Origin: Pseudomonas putida
GTDB lineage: Bacteria; Pseudomonadota; Gammaproteobacteria; Pseudomonadales; Pseudomonadaceae
Reading direction: 5' to 3'
NCBI RefSeq assembly: GCF_002906855.1
Contig: NZ_MINI01000048.1
Coordinates: forward strand, 248,001-312,000
DNA: 64,000 nt
Part shown: piece after piece, positions 17,499 through 25,539 of the stretch
Position numbering within the stretch: the first letter of the stretch is position 1
How the letters are laid out: the number at the start of each line of letters is the position of its first letter
Position numbers and translations under genes: made by a program
Notes under the pieces: model-generated
Told to the model about the DNA's origin: nothing
The model's input: only the letters and a program-made list of their open reading frames with translations
Database searches by the model: none

Positions 17499-18650
17499 AT
17501 GTCAGTGCACAAGACCGCATTGCTCGGCGCCGTGAGCGGCGCGCTGCTGGCCAGCGCCGGCCTGCAGGCCGCCGAGTTGCCCAAGGCCCTGGGCGCCGGC
17601 GAAGGCCGGCTGGATATCGTCGCCTGGCCCGGCTATATCGAGCGCGGTGAAAGCGACAAAGCCTACGACTGGGTCACGGGCTTCGAGAAGGAAACCGGCT
17701 GCAAGGTCAGCGTCAAGACCGCTGCCACCTCCGATGAAATGGTCAGCCTGATGACCAAGGGTGGTTACGACCTGGTCACCGCGTCCGGTGACGCCTCGCT
17801 GCGCCTGATCGCCGGCAAGCGCGTGCAACCCATCAACACTGCGCTGATCCCCAACTGGAAGAACATCGATCCGCGCCTGCAGAACGGCGGCTGGTACGTG
17901 GTCGACAAACAGGTGTACGGCACGCCGTACCAGTGGGGCCCGAATGTGCTGCTGTACAACACCAATACCTTCAAGCAGGCACCGACCAGCTGGAATGTGG
18001 TGTTCGAGCCGCAGGACCTGCCCGATGGCAAGCCGAACAAGGGCCGCGTGCAGGCGTATGACGGGCCGATCTACATCGCCGATGCAGCGCTGTACCTGAA
18101 GTCGGCCAAACCCGAGTTGGGCATCAAGGACCCGTACGAACTCAATGAAGCTCAGTACAAGGCCGTGCTCGACCTGCTGCGCCAGCAACAACCGCTGATC
18201 CACCGTTACTGGCACGACGCCACAGTGCAGATGAGCGACGTGAAGAACGAAGGCGTGGTCGCCTCCAGTTCGTGGGGCTACATGGTCAATGGCCTGAAGG
18301 CCGAGAACCAGCCGGTGGCCTCGACCATTCCCAAGGAAGGCGCCACCGGCTGGGCCGACACCACCATGCTGCACAGCGAGGCCAAGCACCCCAATTGCGC
18401 CTACAAGTGGATGGACTGGTCGCTGCAACCCAAGGTACAGGGCGATGTCGCGGCCTGGTTCGGCTCGTTGCCAGCCGTGCCGGCAGCCTGCACCGGCAGT
18501 GAGCTGCTGGGGGCTGAAGGGTGCAAGACCAACGGCTTCGACAACTTCGACAAGATCGCCTTCTGGAAGACCCCACAGGCCCAGGGCGGCAAGTTCGTGC
18601 CCTATAGCCGCTGGACCCAGGATTACATCGCGATCATGGGCGGGCGCTGA
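17499..18650 (+). CDS. ydcS: Putrescine-type ABC transporter substrate-binding protein
   Basis: A 383-residue periplasmic binding protein with a Sec signal peptide ending near 'LQAAEL' (about residue 25). The mature sequence is strongly YdcS-like, with 'LDIVAWPGYIERG', 'KTAATSDEMVSLMTKGGYD', 'GWADTTMLHSEAKHP' and C-terminal 'SRWTQDYIAIMGGR'. In E. coli the ydcSTUV system is linked to putrescine uptake. GAGGG precedes the ATG. It is the first gene of ydcSTUV-patD but is separated from ydcT by an inverted REP pair, which may give it a higher transcript level than the permease genes. Confidence 0.93.
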   Translation: MSVHKTALLGAVSGALLASAGLQAAELPKALGAGEGRLDIVAWPGYIERGESDKAYDWVTGFEKETGCKVSVKTAATSDEMVSLMTKGGYDLVTASGDASLRLIAGKRVQPINTALIPNWKNIDPRLQNGGWYVVDKQVYGTPYQWGPNVLLYNTNTFKQAPTSWNVVFEPQDLPDGKPNKGRVQAYDGPIYIADAALYLKSAKPELGIKDPYELNEAQYKAVLDLLRQQQPLIHRYWHDATVQMSDVKNEGVVASSSWGYMVNGLKAENQPVASTIPKEGATGWADTTMLHSEAKHPNCAYKWMDWSLQPKVQGDVAAWFGSLPAVPAACTGSELLGAEGCKTNGFDNFDKIAFWKTPQAQGGKFVPYSRWTQDYIAIMGGR

Positions 18651-18677
18651 GTTCGGTTTAAGCCTGTCAGGGCCCTT

Positions 18678-18740
18678 TCGCGGGGCAAGCCCGCTCCTAC
18701 AGGGGCACACGATACCTGTAGGAGCGGGCTTGCCCCGCGA
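18678..18740. repeat. Inverted REP pair (26-bp perfect arms)
   Basis: Positions 18678-18703 and 18715-18740 are exact reverse complements (TCGCGGGGCAAGCCCGCTCC and so on) separated by 11 bases. In RNA this gives a 26-bp stem between ydcS and ydcT. By established knowledge such intergenic REP pairs can stabilise upstream mRNA, reduce downstream transcription or bind gyrase. Confidence 0.93.
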
Positions 18741-18781
18741 AGAGGCCCGAACAGGAGACAGATATTGTTCGGAGCCCACGC

Positions 18782-19822
18782 ATGCCCCTAGCCGTCCAGT
18801 TCACCCAGGTTTCCCGCACCTTCGGCGAGGTCAAGGCCGTCGACCAGGTCAGCATCGACATCGATGACGGCGAATTCTTCTCCATGCTCGGCCCCTCCGG
18901 CTCGGGCAAGACCACCTGCCTGCGCCTGATCGCCGGCTTCGAGCAACCGAACAGCGGCTCGATCCGTATCCACGGCGTCGAAGCCGCTGGCGTGCCGCCG
19001 TACCAACGTGACGTCAACACCGTGTTCCAGGACTACGCGCTGTTCCCCCACATGAACGTGCGCGACAACATCGCCTACGGCCTCAAGGTCAAGGGCGTAG
19101 CCAAGGCCGAACGCCAGGCCCGCGCCGAAGAAGCGCTGGCCATGGTCGCCCTGGCCGGCTACGGCGAACGCAAACCGGCGCAACTCTCCGGCGGCCAGCG
19201 CCAGCGCGTGGCCCTGGCCCGCGCCCTGGTCAACCGGCCACGGGTGCTGCTGCTCGACGAGCCACTGGGTGCACTCGACCTGAAGCTGCGCGAACAGATG
19301 CAGGGCGAATTGAAAAAGCTGCAACGCCAGCTGGGCATCACCTTCATCTTCGTCACCCATGACCAGACCGAAGCACTGTCGATGTCGGACCGGGTGGCGG
19401 TGTTCAACCGTGGGCGCATCGAACAGGTGGACACGCCACGCAACTTGTACATGAAGCCCGCGACCACGTTCGTCGCCGAATTCGTGGGCACCTCCAACGT
19501 CATCCGCGGTGACCTCGCAGAACAGCTCAGCGGCAATCGCTCGCCTTTTTCCATCCGCCCCGAGCATATCCGCCTGGTGGATCAAGCCGGCCAGGCGCAA
19601 GACGTCCAGCTCAGCGGCCTGCTGCGTGACATCCAGTACCAGGGCAGCGCCACCCGCTATGAAGTCCAGTTGGCCAGCGGCCAGCTACTGGCTGTGAGCC
19701 ACGCCAATGACCGCTGGCAGGAGCAGCCTCAACCCTGGCAAGCCGGCCAGCAGGTGCAGGTGCGCTGGCCACGCGAAGCGATGACCGCGCTGCAGGAAAC
19801 CGTCCTGGCCGAGGCCCGCTGA
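18782..19822 (+). CDS. ydcT: Polyamine-type ABC transporter ATP-binding protein
   Basis: A 346-residue PotA-like ATPase that energises the transporter from the cytoplasmic side. Walker A is 'GPSGSGKTT', the Q-loop 'VFQDYALFPHM', the signature 'LSGGQRQR', Walker B 'LLLDEPLGALD' and the switch His 'VTHDQTEA'. A C-terminal TOBE region follows residue 240 ('FSIRPEHIRL', 'YQGSATRYEVQL'). All catalytic motifs are intact. It is followed after one base by ydcU. Confidence 0.95.
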   Translation: MPLAVQFTQVSRTFGEVKAVDQVSIDIDDGEFFSMLGPSGSGKTTCLRLIAGFEQPNSGSIRIHGVEAAGVPPYQRDVNTVFQDYALFPHMNVRDNIAYGLKVKGVAKAERQARAEEALAMVALAGYGERKPAQLSGGQRQRVALARALVNRPRVLLLDEPLGALDLKLREQMQGELKKLQRQLGITFIFVTHDQTEALSMSDRVAVFNRGRIEQVDTPRNLYMKPATTFVAEFVGTSNVIRGDLAEQLSGNRSPFSIRPEHIRLVDQAGQAQDVQLSGLLRDIQYQGSATRYEVQLASGQLLAVSHANDRWQEQPQPWQAGQQVQVRWPREAMTALQETVLAEAR

Positions 19823-19823
19823 C

Positions 19824-20726
19824 ATGCGCCGCGTATCCGACCTGCTGTACCGGCGCCCCAACCTCTACCTGGCACTGCTGCTGATCCCGCCGCTGACCTG
19901 GTTCGGCGCCATCTACCTGGGCTCGTTGCTCAGCTTGCTGTGGCAAGGTTTCTACACCTTCGACGACTTCACCATGGCGGTCACCCCGGATCTGACCCTG
20001 GGCAACTTTGCCGCGCTGTTCAACCCGTCCAACTTCGACATCATTCTGCGCACCCTGGCCATGGCCGTGGCGGTATCGCTGGCCAGCGCGGTGCTGGCCT
20101 TCCCGATCGCCTACTACATGGCGCGCTACACCAGCGGCAAGACCAAGGCGTTCTTCTACATCGCGGTGATGATGCCGATGTGGGCCAGCTACATCGTCAA
20201 GACCTACGCCTGGACCCTGCTGCTGGCCAAGGGCGGCGTGGCCCAGTGGTTCGTCCAGCAGCTGCACCTGGATGCCCTGCTGCAGGCCGTGCTGGCAGTG
20301 CCAGGGGTTGGCGGCAGCACGTTGTCGACCTCGCACCTGGGGCGCTTCATGGTGTTCGTGTACATCTGGCTGCCGTTCATGATCCTGCCGATCCAGGCCT
20401 CGCTGGAGCGCCTGCCGCCATCGTTGCTGCAGGCTTCGGCAGACCTGGGGGCCCGGCCTGGGCAAACGTTCCTGCAGGTGATCCTGCCGCTGTCGATCCC
20501 CGGCATTGCCGCCGGCTCGATCTTCACCTTCTCGCTGACTCTGGGCGACTTCATCGTGCCGCAACTGGTCGGCCCGCCGGGCTATTTCATCGGCAGCATG
20601 GTCTATGCCCAGCAAGGGGCGATCGGCAACATGCCGATGGCGGCGGCGTTCACGCTGGTACCGATCGTGCTGATCGCGGTGTACCTGTCCATCGTCAAGC
20701 GCCTGGGGGCTTTCGATGCACTCTGA
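19824..20726 (+). CDS. ydcU: Polyamine-type ABC transporter permease 1
   Basis: A 300-residue inner-membrane permease of the PotB type with about six transmembrane segments. The first is near 'LALLLIPPLTWFGAIYLGSLL'. The EAA-type coupling loop, which contacts the ATPase, is near 'ASADLGARPGQTFLQVILPLSIPGI'. The start is one base after the ydcT stop, and the end overlaps the ydcV start by 11 bases, indicating tight translational coupling. Confidence 0.94.
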   Translation: MRRVSDLLYRRPNLYLALLLIPPLTWFGAIYLGSLLSLLWQGFYTFDDFTMAVTPDLTLGNFAALFNPSNFDIILRTLAMAVAVSLASAVLAFPIAYYMARYTSGKTKAFFYIAVMMPMWASYIVKTYAWTLLLAKGGVAQWFVQQLHLDALLQAVLAVPGVGGSTLSTSHLGRFMVFVYIWLPFMILPIQASLERLPPSLLQASADLGARPGQTFLQVILPLSIPGIAAGSIFTFSLTLGDFIVPQLVGPPGYFIGSMVYAQQGAIGNMPMAAAFTLVPIVLIAVYLSIVKRLGAFDAL

Positions 20727-21522
20727 AAAAGCGTCTGTCGGCCTGCGCCTGGCGGCCTGGGGCGGGTTGCTGTTCCTGCACTTCCCGATCCTGATCATCT
20801 TCCTGTACGCCTTCAATACCGAAGACGCAGCATTCAGCTTCCCGCCCAAGGGCTTCACCCTCAACTGGTTCGCCGTGGCCTTCGCCCGCCCCGACGTGCT
20901 CGAAGCCATCAAGCTGTCGCTGCAGGTGGCCTGCCTGGCCACGCTGATCGCACTGGTGCTCGGCACCCTGGCCTCGGCGGCGCTGTACCGGCGCAGTTTC
21001 TTCGGCAAGGAGAGCATCTCGCTGATGCTGATCCTGCCAATCGCCCTGCCCGGCATCATCACCGGCATCGCCCTGCTCTCGGCATTCAAGCGACTGGGGA
21101 TAGAGCCCGGCGTGTTTACCATCGTGATAGGCCACGCCACGTTCTGCGTGGTGATCGTCTACAACAACGTGATCGCCCGCCTGCGGCGCACCTCGCAGAG
21201 CCTGATCGAGGCGTCCATGGACCTCGGTGCCGACGGCTGGCAGACCTTTCGCTTCATCATCCTGCCCAACCTCGGCTCGGCCCTGCTGGCGGGCGGCATG
21301 CTGGCGTTCGCCCTGTCGTTCGACGAGATCATCGTCACCACCTTCACCGCCGGCCACGAGCGCACCCTGCCGATCTGGCTGCTCAACCAACTCAGCCGCC
21401 CGCGCGACGTGCCGGTGACCAACGTGGTCGCCATGCTGGTGATGCTGGTGACCATGTTGCCGATTCTCGGCGCCTATTACCTGACCCGTGGCGGCGAAAG
21501 CGTTGCGGGCAGCGGCAAATGA
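20716..21522 (+). CDS. ydcV: Polyamine-type ABC transporter permease 2
   Basis: A 268-residue PotC-like permease with about six membrane segments. The coupling loop is 'EASMDLGADGWQTFRFIILPNL', with the conserved EAA...G pattern. It completes the binding protein, ATPase and two permease set of the importer. The gene ends 18 bases before patD, with AAGGAG in the gap as the ribosome binding site of patD. Confidence 0.94.
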   Translation: MHSEKASVGLRLAAWGGLLFLHFPILIIFLYAFNTEDAAFSFPPKGFTLNWFAVAFARPDVLEAIKLSLQVACLATLIALVLGTLASAALYRRSFFGKESISLMLILPIALPGIITGIALLSAFKRLGIEPGVFTIVIGHATFCVVIVYNNVIARLRRTSQSLIEASMDLGADGWQTFRFIILPNLGSALLAGGMLAFALSFDEIIVTTFTAGHERTLPIWLLNQLSRPRDVPVTNVVAMLVMLVTMLPILGAYYLTRGGESVAGSGK

Positions 21523-21540
21523 CCCTCAAGGAGTCCCTCC

Positions 21541-22965
21541 ATGCAAACCCGAATGCTGATCAACGGTAAGCTGGTCGCGGGCGATGGCCCGACCTGGACT
21601 GTGCTCAACCCGGCCGAAGGCAGCGCCCTGGCGCAGATCAACGAAGCCACAGAGGCCCAGGTCGATACCGCCGTGCGTGCCGCCGACCAGGCCTTCGACA
21701 GTTGGTCCCAGACCAGCCCCAAGGAGCGCTCGCTGGCGCTGCTGGCCTTGGCCGATGTCATCGAAGCCCATGGCGATGAACTCGCCCGGCTGGAATCGCA
21801 GAACTGCGGCAAGCCGTTCGCCGCTGCCCTGAACGACGAAATCCCGGCCATCGCCGACGTGTTCCGTTACTTCGCCGGGGCCGCCCGCTGCCTCGGTGGC
21901 TCGGCGGCAGGTGAATACCTGCCGGGCCATACCTCGATGATCCGCCGTGACCCGCTGGGCGTGGTGGCCTCGATCGCGCCGTGGAACTACCCGCTGATGA
22001 TGCTGGCGTGGAAGGTCGCCCCCGCCTTGGCGGCCGGCAACACCGTGGTCATCAAGCCGTCCGAACTGACACCGCTGACCGCCCTGCGCCTGGGCGAGCT
22101 GGCCAAGGGCCTGTTGCCGCCCGGCGTGCTCAACATCCTGTTCGGCCGCGGGCAGACGGTGGGCAACCCACTGGTCACCCATCCCAAGGTACGCATGGTC
22201 TCGCTGACCGGCTCAATTCCCACCGGCGCGCACATCATCGGCGCCACCGCCAGCAGCGTGAAACGCATGCACATGGAACTGGGCGGCAAGGCGCCGGTAC
22301 TGGTGTTCGATGACGCCGATATCGACGCGGCCATCGACGGCATCCGCACGTTCGGCTTCTACAACGCGGGCCAGGACTGCACTGCAGCCTGTCGCCTGTA
22401 TGTGCAAGCGGGTATCTACGACCGCTTCGTCGAGCGCCTGGGCAAGGCCGTTTCCAGCCTCAAGGCCGGCCTGCAGGATGCCGAAGACACTGAGCTCGGC
22501 CCGCTGATCAGCGCCCAGCACCGCGACAAGGTGGCCGGCCTGGTCCAGCGCGCCATCGCCCAGCCGCACATCCGCCTGGTAACGGGCGGCAAAGTGATTG
22601 CAGGGGATGGCTTCTTCTTCGAACCGACCGTGCTGGCCGATGCGTTGCAGGATGACGAGATCGTGCGCAACGAGGTGTTCGGCCCGGTGGTGTCCGTAAC
22701 CCGCTTCAACACCGAAGAGCAGGCGCTGGAATGGGCCAACGATTCCGAATATGGCCTGGCATCATCGGTCTGGACCCGCGACACCGGCCGCGCCCACCGC
22801 CTCGCGGCGCGGTTGCAGTATGGCTGCACCTGGGTCAATACCCACTTCATGCTGGTCAGCGAAATGCCCCATGGCGGGCAGAAGCATTCGGGGTATGGGA
22901 AAGATATGTCGATGTATGGGCTGGAGGACTACACCTGTGTGCGGCATGTGATGATCAAGCATTGA
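21541..22965 (+). CDS. patD: Gamma-aminobutyraldehyde dehydrogenase
   Basis: A 474-residue aldehyde dehydrogenase, the same length as E. coli YdcW/PatD. It oxidises 4-aminobutanal, formed from putrescine by transamination, to GABA with NAD. Motifs: 'IAPWNYPLMMLAWKVAPALAAGN', the NAD fold 'LTGSIPTG', catalytic Glu in 'HMELGGKAPVLV', and nucleophile Cys in 'FYNAGQDCTAACR'. AAGGAG precedes the ATG. Its place behind ydcSTUV ties putrescine uptake directly to its catabolism. Confidence 0.92.
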   Translation: MQTRMLINGKLVAGDGPTWTVLNPAEGSALAQINEATEAQVDTAVRAADQAFDSWSQTSPKERSLALLALADVIEAHGDELARLESQNCGKPFAAALNDEIPAIADVFRYFAGAARCLGGSAAGEYLPGHTSMIRRDPLGVVASIAPWNYPLMMLAWKVAPALAAGNTVVIKPSELTPLTALRLGELAKGLLPPGVLNILFGRGQTVGNPLVTHPKVRMVSLTGSIPTGAHIIGATASSVKRMHMELGGKAPVLVFDDADIDAAIDGIRTFGFYNAGQDCTAACRLYVQAGIYDRFVERLGKAVSSLKAGLQDAEDTELGPLISAQHRDKVAGLVQRAIAQPHIRLVTGGKVIAGDGFFFEPTVLADALQDDEIVRNEVFGPVVSVTRFNTEEQALEWANDSEYGLASSVWTRDTGRAHRLAARLQYGCTWVNTHFMLVSEMPHGGQKHSGYGKDMSMYGLEDYTCVRHVMIKH

Positions 22966-22997
22966 GGTGGGGCTGGTGGGTATGCCGATAGTTGTTC

Positions 22998-23040
22998 AGC
23001 GCCTGTGATATCGAGCGCCGCCCGCGCGGCGCTCGATCTC
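22998..23040. repeat. GC-rich palindromic repeat, copy A
   Basis: AGCGCCTGTGATATCGAGCG begins a palindrome with 12-bp arms (ATCGAGCGCCGC at 23010-23021 and its complement at 23026-23037) around a 4-base loop. It lies between the convergent patD and reductase genes and may act as a bidirectional terminator or transcript stabiliser. Three relatives occur at 24334, 25453 and 56401. Confidence 0.85.
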
Positions 23041-23078
23041 CGCCATACCGCACGGCTGTCGCCATGCCCTAAACTTTT

Positions 23079-24185
23079 CTAATCTCGCAGATCCGACTCA
23101 TGAATCGGGTTGGCCCGGCTGGTCGCCCGTTGATACTGCGCAGGCCAAGTGGCTTTGTTACCACCCAGATCATCATCAGCATGCAACGGCCAGTAAGGAT
23201 CGCGCAGCAGCTCCCGGGCCAGGAAGATCACATCAGCCTGCCCGGTGCGCAGAATATGCTCGGCCTGGGCAGGTTCGGTGATCATGCCGACGGTGCCAGT
23301 GGCGATCTCTGCTTCCTTGCGCACGCGCTCTGCAAAGCGAGTCTGGTAACCGGGGCCGGTGGGGATTTCGGCGTTGACCGAAGTGCCGCCGGAGGACACG
23401 TCGATAAGGTCAACACCCAACACCCGCAGCCGACGAGCCAGTTCGACGGTTTCATCAGGGTTCCAGCCGTCCTCGACCCAGTCGGTCGCCGATACCCGCA
23501 CGAACAGCGGCAATTCGGCCGGCCAGACCTTGCGCACGGCCTCCACCACCTGCAGGGTCAGGCGAATACGGTTTTCGAAGCAACTGCCGTATTCGTCACG
23601 GCGCTGGTTGCTCAGCGGTGAAAGAAACTGGTGCAGCAGATAACCATGGGCGGCGTGGATCTCGACCACCTTGAAGCCGGCCTTGAGCGCCCGCTCGGTC
23701 GAAGCGACGAAGGCATTGATCACGTCCTGGATCTCCTCCTTGCTCAACTCGCGTGGCGGTGTATGCTGCGGGTCGAAGGCGATCTTCGACGGGCCCACTG
23801 GCTCCCAGCCGCCGTCTTCGAGCTTCACACTACCCTGCTTGCCCAGCCATGGCCGATAGGTACTGGCCTTGCGCCCGGCGTGGGCCAGCTGGATACCCGG
23901 CATGGCACCTTGCGCGGTAATGAAACGGGTGATGCGCTGTAACGGGACGATCTGGTCGTCGTTCCACAAGCCGAGGTCTTCGGCTGTGATGCGGCCATCG
24001 GCAGTCACCGCGACGGCTTCGCTGATGACCAGGCCAGCGCCACCCACGGCGCGGCTGCCCAAGTGAACAAGGTGCCAATCGTTGGCCAGGCCATCGATGG
24101 CGGAATACTGGCACATCGGCGAGACCGCGATGCGGTTGGGCAGCGTCAGCTGACGCAGGGTGTAAGGCTCGAGCAGCAGGCTCAT
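23079..24185 (-). CDS. Old yellow enzyme family NADPH-dependent flavin oxidoreductase (YqjM/XenA-like)
   Basis: A 368-residue FMN enzyme that reduces activated alkenes or xenobiotics with NAD(P)H. The N-terminal 'LPNRIAVSPMCQY' carries the cysteine typical of the YqjM/XenA class. The FMN and substrate-site pair appears in 'GIQLAHAGRK', and 'EIHAAHGYLLHQFLSPLSNQR' is a family hallmark. The ATG at 24185 is chosen because GGGAGGTG lies about 6 bases upstream; the open frame extends about 200 bases further without a likely start. A symbol such as xenA is not assigned because pseudomonads carry several paralogues. Confidence 0.92.
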   Translation of the reverse strand: MSLLLEPYTLRQLTLPNRIAVSPMCQYSAIDGLANDWHLVHLGSRAVGGAGLVISEAVAVTADGRITAEDLGLWNDDQIVPLQRITRFITAQGAMPGIQLAHAGRKASTYRPWLGKQGSVKLEDGGWEPVGPSKIAFDPQHTPPRELSKEEIQDVINAFVASTERALKAGFKVVEIHAAHGYLLHQFLSPLSNQRRDEYGSCFENRIRLTLQVVEAVRKVWPAELPLFVRVSATDWVEDGWNPDETVELARRLRVLGVDLIDVSSGGTSVNAEIPTGPGYQTRFAERVRKEAEIATGTVGMITEPAQAEHILRTGQADVIFLARELLRDPYWPLHADDDLGGNKATWPAQYQRATSRANPIHESDLRD

Positions 24186-24333
24186 GAGGGCACCTCCCAA
24201 GGACTCCAATGGTGATCCGGCCCGGACACTCAAGTGCACATCCCTGGCCCGGTGCCGGTCATTAATCAGACTAGACCAGATTGGTGGGGGGGAAGGTTCA
24301 GTGGGATGGCGAGGTGTTCGCCGAAAGGTTTGC

Positions 24334-24405
24334 AGCGCCTGTGAGATCGAGCGCCGCGCGGGCGGCGCTCGATTTCCGCAATCCTGCAAGATCCAAGGCA
24401 GGCAC
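24334..24405. repeat. GC-rich palindromic repeat, copy B
   Basis: The AGCGCCTGTGAGATCGAGCG start and GCGGCGCTCGAT arm match copies A and D, followed by CCAAGGCAGGCAC as in copy C. It lies upstream of the reductase gene. The longer gene-free stretch 24186-24904 contains this repeat, the inverted repeats at 24616-24736, and otherwise no gene that I can support. Confidence 0.85.
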
Positions 24406-24615
24406 TTTATGGCCTCAGCGCGCTTCCAAATGCCCTCTTAGCGCCGTTCACTGGAATTTCTGACTGGTCCGACGCACGCGTCAGATGTTTCCTACACATA
24501 TGAACTGGCGGTGCATAAATAAGGAAAATATCCTACAAGCCCTGTCGACACGCGTCTGATTGTTCCTGAATACGCTGCCACTTAGCCTCTCTGGGTCGCT
24601 GGCAGTTCAGCGATC

Positions 24616-24736
24616 GGGTGTGGAAACCCGCATAAAGCATTTCGGGTTTGTCGTTAATGGCGGCTGTACCCGGAAGGCCGCGTGCCTACCGAGTTTTCCT
24701 GAATGCACTCGGGTTTCCACTCCGTGTACAGCTGCC
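24616..24736. other. Interleaved inverted repeats, candidate structured RNA
   Basis: Two 11-base arm pairs cross one another. GTGGAAACCCG at 24620-24630 pairs with CGGGTTTCCAC at 24710-24720. GGCGGCTGTAC at 24659-24669 pairs with GTACAGCTGCC at 24726-24736, with one G-U. Smaller local hairpins (GGGT/ACCC, CGGGT/ACCCG) lie inside. The pairs would make a pseudoknot or alternative folds. No credible coding frame covers it. It lies 170 bases upstream of a low-G+C membrane-protein gene. The strand and function are unknown. Confidence 0.5.
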
Positions 24737-24904
24737 ACCTTTCCTATAAGTATAGAAAGCATAGGCAGTGTAACCCCCGACTCAGCCAACAATCGCTGTA
24801 CCTATACAAGGTAATCAAGACAACTATATATGTTGCAGCGACGCACAACAGGACCAGTATCACTAACCGATCTGAAAACCACCCCACAACGCAACGACCT
24901 CAAC

Positions 24905-25447
24905 ATGGATATTTGGCAATACTCGCTAAAGCTCATGCGAGAGCTTCCGCCTCGCAAACAAGCAAAAGCCTTGCTGCTTGGTGGGATTCTTAATCTCATC
25001 TTAAGTGCTAGCTTTTCACTTATGTGGCGCGAACACAAAAAAACCAGCGAAGAGTCATGGTTGCGAGTTCCGGCATCTCTCACTTCTAAACCTGAAACAT
25101 GGGACAGTGACAGATCTCTCTACACATTCAGCATCATATTTAAAACTTCAAATGGAAAGCGCTACAACCCTCATCTTTATGCAGAAAAAATTTACTATGA
25201 TGCAGCGAACCTGGACCGAAATACGCCACTTTTTGTTGACATAGCAACCTCTAAAGGCACTGCAACGGTCCAGCATTTAATCGCTCCTAACGGAATGTTT
25301 CTTTATGATTCTGCAATGGCGGCACATGTCACCAATGTAAGAAACCGGGAGACCACACTAGCAGTTATCATTTTCTCATTTAGCGGCATCAGCATCTTGA
25401 TTGCGGCAGCGGTGATCTACTACCGCCCCAGAAAGGAGTGCAACTGA
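24905..25447 (+). CDS. Low-G+C two-pass membrane protein (DUF3592-like layout)
   Basis: About 180 residues if started at ATG 24905; an upstream ATG at 24830 would add 25 residues, and neither has a good ribosome binding site. Hydrophobic segments near both ends ('LLGGILNLILSASFSLMW' and 'LAVIIFSFSGISILIAAAV') bracket a soluble domain of about 110 residues. This is the layout of DUF3592 proteins, but the family match is uncertain. Base composition is visibly richer in A+T than all neighbours, and repeat copies B and C flank the gene, suggesting acquisition. It stands alone on the plus strand between two minus-strand genes. No function can be assigned. Confidence 0.65.
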   Translation: MDIWQYSLKLMRELPPRKQAKALLLGGILNLILSASFSLMWREHKKTSEESWLRVPASLTSKPETWDSDRSLYTFSIIFKTSNGKRYNPHLYAEKIYYDAANLDRNTPLFVDIATSKGTATVQHLIAPNGMFLYDSAMAAHVTNVRNRETTLAVIIFSFSGISILIAAAVIYYRPRKECN

Positions 25448-25452
25448 ACCTG

Positions 25453-25527
25453 AGCAGCACCTGGGAGATCGAGCGCCGCGCGGCCGGCGCTCGAGTTGTG
25501 CCCCAGCGCAAAAACCAAGGCAGGCAC
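25453..25527. repeat. GC-rich palindromic repeat, copy C
   Basis: GAGATCGAGCGCCGCGCGG followed by CCGGCGCTCGA forms the palindrome, and ACCAAGGCAGGCAC follows as in copy B. It differs by several bases from B and D. It begins six bases after the low-G+C gene and ends 13 bases before the recJ stop, so it may terminate both. Confidence 0.85.
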
Positions 25528-25539
25528 CTGACGCTAAAG

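Noticed and set aside
24607..24792. 61-codon minus-strand open frame over the inverted repeats
   Set aside because: It has no ribosome binding site, and its sequence is set by the inverted repeats. Treating it as structured nucleic acid explains it better.
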